Source of the DNA: Craspedostauros australis
Lineage: Eukaryota; Bacillariophyta; Bacillariophyceae; Mastogloiales; Achnanthaceae
Assembly: GCA_026770025.1 (NCBI GenBank)
Contig: JAMXDE010000010.1
Location: 434,001 to 498,000 of the forward strand
DNA length: 64,000 bases
Direction of reading: 5' to 3'
Made by a program: the position numbers and the translations under genes
In this document: positions 1 to 13,499 of the stretch, in pieces
Layout: each line of letters starts with the position of its first letter
How positions within the stretch are numbered: the first letter of the stretch is position 1
Notes under the pieces: generated by a model
What the model saw: the letters and a program-made list of their open reading frames with translations, nothing else
Told to the model about the DNA's origin: nothing
Database searches by the model: none

Positions 1-106
1 CTCAGATCAGGGCTGGCTATCCCAACCAATCGATTTTCCCCCCTGACAAACAGGCACATCGAACATGGCAGATTCTCTGGTCATGAGCTTCCACGTTGAC
101 AGATAC

Positions 107-790
107 AGTTGAGATTCAATGAGGGACAGACTATTACCGAACACGGTATCAACCCGATGGGAGAAATTCTTGTTTTGGCGCGGAATCTTCCGACTTGATT
201 GACCACCAAATCTTTTCTCCTCCTTTCTCTCCTCCATTCACGAATCCGTCATGACTCAAACCTGACCAACCTGACTCACACCCCACCTGGGAACTATATG
301 CTCTTCAGATCCTCCTTACTACAACATACCTCGATTCCTTCATGCTGATGACCACCACACTACCACCGTGGTCTCAACATGCGTATCCAACTTGCTTCAA
401 CTCAAGCAATGGAATCCGAGGGTCAGCTTCAGCCACAGCCACTGCTTCATGACCGTCACCACCGATCGTCATGACCTACACTGCAGTGTAACTACATGTG
501 CGGAGAGCAAGTACTGTATTGATTGTCTACTCTGTTGCACTGAATCAAGTGCATCAGTGCAGGGTCTCGCCAAGTTGTGTGGCATCGTTTCTTCACCCTA
601 CTAACACCAATAAGCTAACTCATAATAACAGACAAGGATTAGCTACAAAGCACTCTACTTCTCATCGTTACAAGTTACAACTCTTCAATCAGTACACCTC
701 TCTTGAACTGCATCACACGGCTAACCCGAAGCCAGCAGATTCACGAGGCATTCTCCACCGATTCGCGACGCCTACGCCCGAATCCTAACT
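107..790 (-). repeat. LTR of younger copia-like family, inverted copy (B1)
   Basis: This 684-bp stretch is the reverse complement of 6431-7114, with the same length and about 95% identity by eye. In element orientation it begins AGTTAGGATTC and ends GAATCTCAACT, so the ends form short imperfect inverted repeats, as LTRs do. The flanks (GATAC on the left, TGTTT on the right) are not a target duplication. It may therefore be the LTR of an element running off the left edge, or a recombined copy. Bases 1-106 would then be internal sequence, but nothing in them is recognisable. Confidence 0.8.
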
Positions 791-2838
791 TGTTTCCATC
801 ATTTACCAGCGTTGTTCAGAGAACAAGTCCGTGCATCAAAGATGGGTTTTATTTCTATACTTACCTGTGAATGATCCTGTCGATGCAGGTAGTGCTGTCA
901 CCATCAACTCAACTGTCGACGTCTCACGATGCAATGGGCCGCGTCGATACCGCGAACGGATACGGTCCCAAACTTTGGCGCGGAGTGGATCGGTTGTCGT
1001 CGATGTGGGTGTCTCACTGCCACTGCCGATGCTGTTGCAAACGTACACGCCTCCGCACGTAGCGACAGAAGGGATGCGATGCCGAGGGAGAAACATAAAT
1101 CACAGTGCATTAGTAGGTATGTTGCGGTGGCAGTTGGATATGCGATCGCTTTGGTGCTGTGCATCGCAACCGGCCGTGTTTCTTTTCATTTGCTTGCTGC
1201 CGTTGCGGTTCGTATTCGAAAAGAAGAAGATGAATAGGGGTATGCGCACAGGCATGGAGGCGGTGTGCGCTATCCACGATGCGTGGGAGGCCGCTGGTAG
1301 GCATGGACACAGGTGCGGTTGTCAGTTTGATTAGATCATACAGGCCGCGATGGTGTTGGTACTGCTGGTGACCATTGACTGGATGCGGATGCAATAGGCT
1401 CAAAGAATGAATGGGGTAGTGGCGTGTTAGTGTGGCGATCTGCAGATGGGCGGGTGGTTGGACGGCAAGGCGATTCGACTGCGATGTGATTCTACCGCAA
1501 AGGGATTAACCGCAAGGTGATTCCATTGTGGCGCACACAAGCGTGATCGTATCTGAGAATGAATGACCAAATGGATTGGATGCGACGTAGTCTGCTCTGC
1601 TATCATGAAATGATGTGTTGATAGTGGCGACTGCATCCGATCCAACGCGGTGGGCTGCGATGCTGCTGCGGTTGCTGTGGGCAATGCCCTCATAATAACG
1701 TTGTATGGTAGGTGGTGAAATGCGGCAGGGTTCGATGGCATCTTCTTTGGTGCGTCTTGGGCAGAGACATGAAGATTGATGCGACGAGATAACGCGTCAG
1801 AGGAGTTGCATTCGTGCTGGTCCTGATTTTGGTGTGCGGTTGTTGGATGCGGACACCGATGCTGACGAAGAGGGCCAGTGGTTAGCCACCGTTGGCCGTT
1901 TTGGTCTTGTAATTTGAGCCAGGGCCGCAGTCACCATCGCGGAAAGGCATGCAGCTCGATATGAACTCCGGATGCCGACATCGATCAGAGGCGGCTGCAT
2001 GGGATGGGCGGTTGATCCATATTGTGCACCAGGACACTGACTTCCGTGCCATAGACATGCGGTCTCATGTGACGAGCCATGTTGCTGGTGCAGCTGCTCG
2101 CGGGCATGGAGATGAAGACAAGCACGGAGACTGATGTGGACGGGATGTAGCTGTATGCGATGTGCAGTGCTCCTGCTGCTGATGCTGCCTGCCATGACGG
2201 ATACGGAAGCTGCTGCCATTGCGATGCTTCATCATGAGATGAGGGGTTGTGATAGCGGTGAAAGACTCCAATGCTGATGACGTATGATGTGATGCAACAT
2301 CAGATACGGCGACGTCAAGTTCGATGCGGACGTTTTGCATGAATGCAGCGTGCTGCCGAGGCAAGGGGTGCGGCACGCTGCTCTCGGGATTTGCCACCAC
2401 AGCCGAGTCTCCGAGCGACATCGACCATCTCCAGACATGGACTGTGCACGGACTCGAGGTGCTGGCATGTCCATGGCCTCCCGATTTGGCCTGTCCCACA
2501 CCTACGATATGTCGATATAGAGATGGTATTGTGATGCCGAAGGCCGGTCAACTAGCGAATCATTTCTCGTCTGAAGGGGGACGTGCAGACGTCTGCAAAA
2601 GACCAACTGCAAGAGGCTGCCCGATGAACTGCAGCGGTAAACGACAGGATGAATCGCCCACGACAAACTGACGTCTCTCGCCACCCCCTCCACAGCGACC
2701 CGCACCTCGGTGTTGTCTCCCCCGTCTCTCACGGAGCTGTATGGAAACGCAAGAGGGCATGTGCCTTTGGCATTCTGCTTTTGCGCGAAGGAGACGAAAG
2801 GAAGGGGGTGATTGTGTGCGGTGCGCAGGGGAGAGCAC

Positions 2839-2881
<43 letters not shown>

Positions 2882-5537
2882 AGTAGGGTACTTGATGACT
2901 GCCAACAGGAGCAAGCCACCATGATGAAACAAACAAAACCACCATCGAATACGTCTGCCCGTCCGCACACAATTCTCCCACTCTGGAGAAGAAGCCGGTG
3001 CGACGACATCATGTGACGCAGAATGACACAATTCTACTTAACGAACGATACAACAGAAGATGACGCCAGCGAAACCTGTAGCACAGGGTAACGTCCGAAC
3101 AACGGATGGCAATGGTCGGCTGACGCCGACGACTGAATCGAACCAAACCATTTTGGATGCCAAAAGAAACGGAAAGAACCGGAAGGAGCTTCTTCGAAAG
3201 AAAAGCAAGACAATTTTGCACGAAGAACAGAAAAGAAATGTCATGACATGCTACGAAGAACAGGATCGGTCGTCTTGCTTTCGTACGAGCCGCGGGAAGG
3301 AGTCTTGTGGAGAATGTCCGGAGAACATCACCAGACATCCAACACACCATGGGTGCGACGTCGAACACAGCATAGGGGGGACGTCGAGCACACCATGGAC
3401 GGGACGTCCAAATACCGATCCTGCCATGGTTTGAACGTGTTTGGGATCTAAACACCATGTTTGCCGCCGATCTCAACGGTGTCGCAGAAGACGCTAAATA
3501 TCTTACCACGGAGCATCGCGAGAAAATCTTTTGGCCGGCCGGCGCGATGACCCAACTTTAACCTCTTATAACTTATAAACTAAAGGAGATAGGGGGGGTC
3601 TTGAGGGTTGTGTAGGGTCCTCACATATAGGGCTATCGATGTGTGAAGTTTAAGAGGCAGCAATTTGGAATCATCGGGGAATATCCATCGATCCTGTTGA
3701 ACCCGGGTCATACGATAGTCAACAGTGGATCGACTAAAACCTGCTACTCTACTCGACAATAGCACTCTTGGGTGACTCTCATTCCACACGCAAGGGCCAA
3801 CGTCCATTGTCTGAGCCTCCGAACGTGCGAAGCAACGGTATATTCTCATCATTGTCCAATTGCTTTCTTCACTGGTGACATTGTCTCCCTTTGTGTACTC
3901 GTGGAGTATGCGCATTCGCTAACAACATCATCCTGGAGATTCCAACAACTGCGGTGCGAACCTACCAGACGCTGCTGTCTGGGCTTGGCACACAGTGATG
4001 TTCAAAACACCATTATCAGGTCAACTACCTCACCAAAACAAACGAGGGAGTTCATGCCGTCGATGCTGATGGCTGCAGTAGTTGCTTGGAGGAAGAGTTG
4101 GAGAGACATGTGCACTGTAGCTCTTCCGCGTACGCCCCGGAGCGAGTCGACCAACACTTTGCAGTCACCGTCGCTGACTTTTCGTCAACCTGAGCCAACC
4201 CGTGCGAGGAATCCCCTGGCCAGATCGCAACCGCCTGCAGCTTCTCTCCGTCGCAGTACTGCATGCGAGTACCAATACTATGGAGTAGAGTTGAGTGGAG
4301 TAGTATAAAATCCTACCCTCTCCAACATGGCTCGTACTACGGATGGTACGCGTTTGAGCGAAGACGGCATTTCGCGCCACACACGGTCTTGACCAATTCG
4401 ATCCGAAGACCATTCCAACGGTTTTTTTTCGGATGCACGGAAAAATAATTTCTGCCGATGCACCGCTTCGTCGGACAACAGAATCAAAGACGATTCGTAA
4501 TTAGTGTGTTTGATGTCACATTGCAGAACGGGAACACAACACGGATACGAGAAAACACTAAAAAAGCCCGACTCATCGCCACCCAAAAAGCTGGCGCAGG
4601 AGGTACTCCAGTTGCTGGCACATGTTGGTCACAACATCGTCGTGGTTCTTGTTGTTGTGATTTGTGTTGTTTGCATCCGTGGATCGGAGATCCTACCGAG
4701 TGAAGGAGTTGTGACCAAATCCATCACACCGGAGAGGTGGAACAGAGGGGAGACAGAGAGAGCGAATGAGGAACACAGAGGGAAGACAAAAGACATAACG
4801 GGGGCCAACCAGCAACAGAGACACAACCGCTCGCCCGAAAAGGAGGAGCCTCCTGTTCCACAAAGGAGGAAGAAGCACCCGCGTTGATCCATCGAGTAGT
4901 AGCCCTGCAAGTACGACCACTCGTACCAACACATAGTACTACTCCGACCGGAAAGGATTCAGCCCGAACACAGGCACGGCACGCTCTGTTTTTGTCGTTC
5001 AGCCACCCTCAGAAGCTGCGGGGGAAATATAAAACCACACAATGAAGTGCTGGTCGAATAAAAAGAAGCACACCCGACGGACCCTGATAATATGCGCTTA
5101 GAGATTGTCGAGTTAATGCGAGACCATCGTAGTTGGCACCATGGTTGTGTCCAACCCTCATTTCGTCGCTGTCTGTGTCATCTCCTGGCATATTGTCCTT
5201 CACTCGTGTGATCTTTTTCTCTGAGGTGAATCGGTTCACACACGGACACGACCTGGGGTAACTCGGGTGAGCTTCGCGCACAGGACACGCATTCTAGTCC
5301 ACTCAACTGACAAATTATTCACATACCTCTCCGACACTTCCGCCCACAGGTTGCTCATGGCATTTTGAAGCCTTCATCTCCATCTCCATTGGAATCTTGT
5401 TGTGTCTGTGTCACTTCATCTTGTAGTTGCTGGTCGCTGTTCTTGCATTTTTTCCTGTGTGTCTGATTGGAATACTGCTCGCGAGCTCGCTTGCCTTTTT
5501 CTTCCTCACTCTTCATTCCTCCATCTGACAGACTGCT
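791..5537. other. Gene-poor stretch, no supported gene
   Basis: Open frames here are short (at most about 180 codons), overlap on both strands, and show no conserved motif. The stretch contains a CA microsatellite at 2835-2879 and otherwise mixed-composition DNA. It lies between the inverted LTR and the 5' LTR of the copia element, so it may be decayed mobile-element sequence, but I see no RT, integrase or transposase motif. Confidence 0.6.
2835..2879. repeat. (CA)n microsatellite
   Basis: A run of about 22 CA units with one interruption near the left end (CACG). It is not in a supported gene. Confidence 0.95.
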
Positions 5538-6040
5538 GCATCACCAATGGAACATGACATCTGGAGAGCAGAAGGACGCCTACTGACGTTGACAGGATGT
5601 CATCATGTCACCACATCGACATCTGTCTCCAAGTCAGAGCAGAAGGCAAAGATCCAATGACCGAAGGGCATCAGCATCATGGATACAGAAGGTGAACTTC
5701 AAATGGTGAGTACTCATGAAGTAGGAACCAGTACTGAATGAACGGAGTGTCAAATGCGGAGTACGCATTAAACACGGAGTATCGTGTAGCACGAGCACAC
5801 AATGTTGAGAGAGAGAGAGAGAATACAGAGAGGAGCGAGAGAGCATCTCGCGCACCGACTCATAGTTGGAGACTGAATCTATGAAACAAATTGAACCACC
5901 GAGAGCATTGGGCAAGAGAACAGGCGTACACCAAGAGGATCGGAGTAGCCAAGTAATGAAATAGCAAACAGACAACTATCAATCAACACCATCTTCCACG
6001 ATCGTAGGTTACCAATCACGGAACTTGCTAACACGTTTAT
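5538..6040 (+). repeat. 5' LTR of the copia element (approximate ends)
   Basis: It aligns with 13500-14010. Shared blocks include GCATCACCAATGG at the left edge, a TGTCA-rich block at 5590-5610, a GA tract near 5810, CCGACTCATAGT near 5850, CCAAGAGGATCGGAGT near 5930 and GAACTTGCTAACA at the right edge. Between the blocks the two copies differ by many substitutions and indels. Confidence 0.75.
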
Positions 6041-6430
6041 AAACAATAGATCAGGGCGAGCCCATGGATCGGATCGTGCAAGGAAGACGAGCGTCATTCA
6101 AGAGCAGCAGGCTGAATGAGCAAGGAAGAGGAATTGAGAGACATCCCTCTGTCCAACCCGACTATCAAGAGACAAGAAGGTGCGAATGAGACTCCACCAC
6201 GAGAAGAGAAGGAAGCAGCTGCGGCTACTGTCCTATCAGGCACAGAGGCAAGCGCAATCAACGAGACCGAAGAAGAACGGTCTGCGAGACTACACCGCGA
6301 GAAGAAGAGGATTCTCAAGGCGGCCAAGCAAGAGGAGACTGGTGTGACGAAGAGCATTCGCACAGCCAAACAGGGTGAGAAAAGTGAGACACCATCAGGA
6401 GGAGAATTTGTGACGAAAACAATCTCCACG

Positions 6431-7114
6431 AGTTAGGATTCGGGCGTAGACATCGCGAATCGGTGGAGGATGCCTCGTGAATCTGCCGGCTTCGGGATAG
6501 CCATGTGATGCAGTTCAAGAGAGGTGTACTGATTGAAGAGTTGTAACTGTAACGATGAGTAGTAGAGTGCTTTGTAGCTAATCCTTGTCTGTTATTATGA
6601 GTTAGCTTATTGGTGTTAGTAGGGTGAAGAAACGATGCCACACAACTTGGCAAGACCCTGCACTGATGTACTTGATTCAGTGCAACAGAGTAGACAATCA
6701 TTACAGTGCTTTGCTCTCCGCACATGTAGTCACACTGCAGTGTAGGTCATGACACCTAGTGGTGACGGTCATGAAGCAGTGACTGTGGCTGAAGCTGACC
6801 CTCGGATTCCATTGCTTGGGTTGAAGCAAGTTGGATACGCATGTTGAGACCACGGTGGTAGTGTGGTGGTCATCAGCATGGAGGAATCGAGGTATGTTGT
6901 AGTAAGGAGGATCTGAAGAGCATATAGTTCCCAGGTGGGGTGTGAGTCAGGTCGGTCAGGTTTGAGTCATGATGGATTCGTGAATGGAGGAGAGGAAGGA
7001 GGAGAAAAGATTTGGTGGTCAATCAAGTCGGAAGATTTTGCGCCAACACAAGAATTTCTCCCATCGGGTTGATACCGTGTTCGGTAATAGACTGTCCCTC
7101 ATTGAATCTCAACT
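6431..7114 (+). repeat. Solo LTR inserted in gag, with CCACG target duplication
   Basis: It is 684 bp with ends AGTTAGGATTC...GAATCTCAACT. CCACG stands directly before it (6426-6430) and directly after it (7115-7119), a 5-bp duplication typical of LTR-element integration. No internal coding region accompanies it, so the full element was probably lost by LTR-LTR recombination. The gag reading frame is in register across the insertion. Confidence 0.93.
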
Positions 7115-8054
7115 CCACGCAACAACAAGCGAAATTCGAAAAAGTGACAACACAGAAACAGACGGAAATCAAGGGCGCGAGCGCACCAACAACGAAACAA
7201 CGAATCAACATGGCGACATCAGCCAACATGAACAAGCGACGTATCAAGGCGCCGATGTTCAGCAGTGAACAGGGAGACTACAGCGCATGGGAGTCCCAAG
7301 CGAAGGCATACGCTCGTGCACAGAAGACGAGAGATGTGATGTTGGGCAAGACCAAGATCCCAACAATGAGCGAGATTGCAGCAGCCACCGAAGCAGACAG
7401 GGAAGCACTGGAGGAAACCTACGAGCTGGCAGGCGACTGCTTCAGCGATCTGATCCTCATGATGGATGCAGAGAAGGGAAAGGGCAAGCAGGCCATTCAA
7501 TACATCAATTAGTGCATCTCCGACAATTACTCCAAGGGGGATCCACACGCAGCGTGGAACGTTCTCGCGGAGAAGTTCCGTCCATCCAACGCGGTGACGA
7601 AGATCAAACTCAAGCGCCAATTCAACAACGAAAAGATGAAGAGAGACACGGACCCCGACATCTACATCACGCAACTCGAGGGTCTACAATCGCGTCTCCA
7701 TGATGTCAAGTACGAGATCACGGACGAGGAAATGATCATGCAAATCCTCAGCACGGTGAGCAACAAGTACAGAACTCACATCGTGAACTTCCAACACCAA
7801 CTCACGTTCAATCCGGAACTGGTTACCATCAACGCAATCAGAGGAGTACTCTGCACAGCATACGCCACTCATCAAGGAGGCAAGGCGTACATCGACGATT
7901 TCCAAGACAGCAACACGAAGAGCAACGACACCGGCTTCACGAGCACTGGTAACTTCAAGGGGACCTGCCACAACTGCGGTGTGTATGGTCACAGATCTGC
8001 CAATTGCCCAGAACGCAAGAAATCGAACAACAAGAAAAACAAGAAAAACAAGAA

Positions 8055-8230
<176 letters not shown>

Positions 8231-8913
8231 GAATGAACAGAAAACGCAACAACAACCGCAACAAGGGAAGTGGCTTCAACAGCAAGTGCAACTACTGTGG
8301 CATCTTCGGACATCGCGAGGCGGAGTGCCGAAAGAAGAAATTCAACGAGAAGAAGAAGGCCGACAAACAAGCCAACACGGCAACGGAAGGACACAACAAG
8401 AGCGGGCACGAGATGGTACTCTTGGCAAAGGACATGCCGCTCTGCATGTTGGTGTCCGACGACTACATTGAAGACTCCTTCTTCGATAACTTCGAGTGCG
8501 TCCGAAGTGACAACGAAGTACAGGACGATGAGATCGTCCCGGAGTGGCTCAACGAGGAGCCAATCATCCACGAGGTGGATCCAAGACGCGAAGTGAGCTA
8601 CGAATGCTGCTTCAACGCGCACGACCTGATCGGTCCATACGGCGACGGAGCTGAGATGGGCAACGAAGCCATCGACATCGACGTCGAGGAGGCCATGAGC
8701 GAAGACGACGAAGACGCCGACGAAGACGGCGCAGACGAAGACGACGACGATGTCACCAGAGACAAGGGGAACCACGGTGAAGCGCCGCCTCCCCCAGTAG
8801 CGCGAAACGAGAGAACGGGCATCTTCGACGAAGAGGACAGCGACGAAGCTGAGGACCGTCCAAACGATACGTTCAATCCCTATGAACACGTCGTCTACCC
8901 CATCCGAATCTAA

Positions 8914-11900
8914 TTCCCACCGGAACCAAATCCCAGAAGAGTCGACGACACCTACCGACTCCAGACCTTCCCGGAACCAACGGTCACTGCAAAACAAATG
9001 CAGAAGCAGCTCATCTACGACGCGGTTCTAACAGCTGCACTGCCAATGTTCCCAGGATTCGTGAACAAACCAATGCAATACATATGGGTGAACATGGTGA
9101 GCACCATCCTGTCCGACAACTTCAAGTCGATTGAAGAGATACTCGCCAACGCAGCCATCCTCAACCGACTATTGGAGGCAGCAGAAGAGGATCAACTCTC
9201 AGAATTGGATCTACACTACGTCCTTGGAGGATGCATGCGTGTGCTCTTGCGCGAGCGACCACACGTCGCGCCATACGACACAGGGGCCAGAATCCATCAG
9301 AACAGCACAGTTCCATCGGACTACGCAGAACTACCAAGCGATGACGGCATGGATGATGGAGATCATCACAATCCGTACAACAAAGACAGAGTCCACGAAG
9401 ATGAAGACGACGGCAGCTTTGACGACGAGATAGCTGCAGCAGCCGTGGAGCAGCTCCACGAGCTGAGTAGCAGATACAAGGACAAGGTCAACAAAGACAC
9501 CTGGCTCGCCGACAGCGGAGCTTCGTGTCATATCGTCATTTCGGACGCCGCTCTCTTCAACGTGCGGCACATCAAGTCCTTCGTCCAAGTGGGAGATAGC
9601 ACAAAGCTGGACTCTCCCAAAATGGGATCCATTCGCTTGAAGGTCAAGCAACGAGACAACACTGGCCACATCATCCGGCTCGATGATGTGAAGTACACAC
9701 CGAAAATGGTGGTGAACCTTTTCTCAACGAACAAGGCTCTGTACAATGGATGCCAGCTTGGTAGCAACGGCATTCTGATGGACACCATCAACGGATCCAG
9801 AACGAAGATCATGTTCGATCGAGTCTTCCCCACATCCAACGGGTTCATCATGGGAGTGCAGATGCATCCCATCATGCCAACAGTCGACGACAAGGCTTGC
9901 ACAGCCATCATCAAGAATCCATCCAAGGAGATCAGCGCGGTGAACTTGCATCAAATGCTCGGCCACGCGCCACTCAAGACCATGAAGCGGACAGCCGCTC
10001 AATGCGGATGGAAGATTATCGGTGAAATGCCGGTATGTCGCGACTGCGCGGTCGCGAACGCAAGAGTGAAGAACATCTTGAAGGCAACAATCCCAAGAGC
10101 AACTCACAGCGGTGAACGTCTCTTCATTGACATTAGTTACACTAAACACATAAGCTTCGGAGATAAACGCTACTGGACCCTGATTGTGGACGACTGCACG
10201 GATCACTGCTGGAGTTTCTTTCTCAAGAACAAGAGTGATCAACCAGGATACATCAAACAATTCGTCCAGACGATCAAGTCACAGACTGGTGATCAACAAA
10301 TCATCTTCCGAGGAGACAACAGCGGAGAGAACAAATCCATGCAGGATATTCTCATCGATGCAGGACTGAACGTGAAATTCGAATTCACGGCATCGAACAC
10401 GCCGCAACAGAACGGTAGAGTAGAACGCAAGTTCGCGTACCTCTACACCAAGATCCGCTCCATGCTCAATGGAGCACAACTCGACGAAGAGTACAGGCAC
10501 AGCCTGTGGGCAGCAGCTGCAAGCACTGCCACCGCCATCGCCAACATCACCGTAGCGAAGAATCAGAAGGAGTCACCACATCGCCAATTCTTCGGCAACG
10601 ATCCACCATATGCGGATGCACTCCGTACATTTGGAGAGGTGGGTGTTGTGAAGACTACCTACGGCGGGATCACCGCCAAGCTCAAGAATAGAGGAGAAGA
10701 GATGGTGTTCATCGGATATGCACACCAACACGCATCAGGGGTCTACAACATGTACAGACCATCAACCAAGTCACTGATCTGTTCACGTGACATCAAATGG
10801 CTCAACCAATCATACGGACAATTCCGCGGCTGGGCACCAGCACCGAACATATCCAACGAAGTAGGAACCACGGACGCAGACGGCTTCACAACCATTGGAC
10901 GGAAGGGAGCAACGCCAAGGACGGCAACGCGTCTAACATCGGAAGCGAAGAGAGTGTCTTTCGCTGACACGAACAAGTATCACATCCTATCAGATAGCGA
11001 CGATGAGGATGACGAAGACGATGGAGCAGTAACCCAACTAATCCATAACAACGACGAAGATTGGAGCGAATCCAATCATGAGGATGACGAGATCACACCA
11101 TCCGGCGACGAAGCTGACAATGACACAGGCATCATTCCTCCAAACACACCAGCCAGGTCTACACATGACACACCATCCAGACCTCCACCAAGCAAACCAA
11201 GCAAACCAAGCAAACGTGACATAGCCAGAAAGGAGAGAATCCGATGTCACGAAGCACAAGGCAGGAAGGGAGAAGCTAATCCCAAGCCAACTACAGGGAA
11301 GAGTATTCCCAGAGCTCTGCGTGAGCTCGCAGACTTCAACGAACGAGGTCAAAAGGAGGAAGGCTATGAGAGCAAGTCATCATCTGAGGAAGATAGTGAC
11401 GAACTGAGCGATGAGATAACCGACAAATCCAACAACGAATCTACAGATGACGAAGAAATCGTAGACGGAGAAGAAGAGATCGAAATCACTCATCATAGCA
11501 CAACAGGACTATACGGGATGAACGCAATCATCACCGAGGTACCAGCGATCGATATCGGATTCTCGATGCAGGACGAGAACAAGGAACCAGAGAAGCACAT
11601 CGAACCAACGACATTCGATGGAGCCTTCAACCATCCAGATCCCATCCATCGAAAGGGATATTGAGCAGCCATCAAGAAGGAGTTCGACTCCATGGATACA
11701 CGCAAGGTGTACAGCAAGATCAAACGAGACGCCATACCACGCGGCCGCAGATGCTGCAAGTGCAAATGGGTCTTCAAGCTGAAGCGTGATGGCACACATC
11801 GAGCGCGACTCGTTGCATGTGGCTATTCACAAGTCGCAGGAGTGGACTTCCAAGAGCATTACTCACCCGTCATCCATGACGTGACCTATCGGGTCATGAT

Positions 11901-13188
11901 GGTAATCATGTTGATCAAGAAGATGGACTGCGCACTCGTCGATGTCGTAACGGCATTCCTACATGGAGACCTCGACGAGGAGATCTACATGAACTGTCCC
12001 AACGGGATGGATCATCAACCAGACGAAGCCCTGACCCTACACAAGCCAATCTACGGACTTGTGCAGAGCGCCAGGCAATGGTTCAAGATGTTGGTGTCAA
12101 CCCTCAAGAATATCAACTTCGAACAGAGCGCAGCAGACCCGTGCCTGTTCTACAGGAAGACGAACAAAGGAAGCATGATCGTGGCCATCTATGTGGACGA
12201 TTGCTTCTGTTGCGGAGACTCCAAGGCACTGGAGACATTCCTGAAGGATATCCAAGACAGCAAATTCAAGGTGACAATCGAGCGCGGACTCGGCAACTAC
12301 CTCAGCTGCAACATCGAACTGAACCATGACAAGACAAGAGCGACATTGCGTCAACCACATCTCATCCGACACCTCATCGAAGAGTTCGGAACCAAGGTTG
12401 AGAAGATGCAACGCTATGGGACACCGGGAACCCCGGGCCAAATCATTGTACGACCATCCGAAGATAACGGACTACAGAAGGTCGGACCGGAAGAACATGC
12501 CGAATATCGCCGAGGCGTCGGTATGCTACTCTTCCTCATCAAGCACTCGCGACCAGATATCGCAAACCCTGTGAGAGAACTCTCCAAGGTATTGATCGGG
12601 CCCACCAAGGCTGCAATGAAGGAGATGTATCGGATCATCAAGTATGTGATCGATACAAAAGACTATGGATTGAAGATCCATCCAGCACGTCCAGACGATG
12701 ACGGCTGGGACATGGAGCTCTTCTGCGATAGCGAATATGCAGGAGACAAGAACACAAGAATCAGCGTAGGAGGGTTCATCCTATACCTGTGTAAGGTGCC
12801 AATCCTTTGGCGATCCAAGGCACAGAAGGCCGTCACACTCAGCTCATCCGAAGCAGAATACGTTGCCCTTTCCAAAGCGGCAAAGGAAATCTTCTTCGTC
12901 GTGCAGCTACTCGAAAGTGTGGGCGTCCCAGTGAAGACACCGATCAAGGTCCGCGTGGACAACATTGGAGCGATCTTCATCGCCAAGAACCCATCAACAT
13001 CCCAACGATCGCGGCACATCGACGTGCGCCATCACTACGTGAGGAACATGGTAATCAACAAAACCATCGAAATCATTTTCGTCAAATCCGAGCAGAACAC
13101 AAGCGACGGATTCACCAAGAACATCAAGGCTGACTTGCAACGAGAGCATGAGAAGTCGTACCTTGACACATCGAGAACATTCGAATGA
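8914..13188 (+). pseudogene. pol: copia pol: protease, integrase, RT, RNase H
   Basis: It is in the same frame as gag, with open runs 8914-11661 and 11665-13188 separated by TGA 11662-11664. The protease has WLADSGASCH near 9502 (DSG active site). The integrase has an HH-CC finger (LHQMLGH near 9946, CRDC near 10039), then the D,D-35-E residues in FIDISYT (10123), FRGDNSGEN (10307) and QQNGRVERKF (10405). The RT begins KCKWVFKLKRDG (11758), carries the YGLVQSARQWF block (12052) and the catalytic YVDD (12190). The RNase H includes LFCDSEYAG (12718), SSSEAEY (12844) and RSRHIDVRHHYV (13009). Residues before the protease (about 8998-9490) form an extra helical and acidic segment. The TGA falls where copia RTs have a conserved Trp (position 1 of the WxxAxxxE motif), so TGG to TGA mutation is likely. 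Confidence 0.9.
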
Positions 13189-13499
13189 CCGAATGCACAC
13201 AGGAAGGGTGTTGAGATGTATATGTGTGTGTGTGCATCGTTCACCTGCTATTCTCTTGTACTCATGTACGGATGGTACAACTACACGAGTGTCAATAGTA
13301 TACTGTGATTTGTCAAATCACATCACGAATTCGGACACATGAAAACAATCAGAATTTCGGAAGGAAACTCGTGAACAAACATTTCTGAGAGCATCAGGAA
13401 TCCTGTCCGTCCATCAACAGACAAAAATGTATGGCATCAAGTAATGATCAATGTACTTCCCAACTAAACCTCAAATGACAACATCCTTGCCAAGCCATC

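Noticed and set aside
831..1334. 167-codon plus-strand frame
   Set aside because: It has no ATG at its start, overlaps frames on the other strand and shows no motif.
3124..3200. Possible tRNA B-box (GAATCGAACC) on the minus strand
   Set aside because: No matching A-box or cloverleaf could be built around it by eye.
3772..4308. 178-codon plus-strand frame
   Set aside because: It lacks an ATG start, the composition is not gene-like and no domain was recognised.
107..7114. DNA transposon with 684-bp terminal inverted repeats
   Set aside because: The repeats are LTR-like. One of them alone carries a matching 5-bp target duplication and interrupts gag, and no transposase lies between them.
8911..8913. 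Programmed readthrough stop between gag and pol
   Set aside because: It is possible in principle, but two other stops in the same frame are plainly damaging and no readthrough context could be verified. Plain mutation is simpler.
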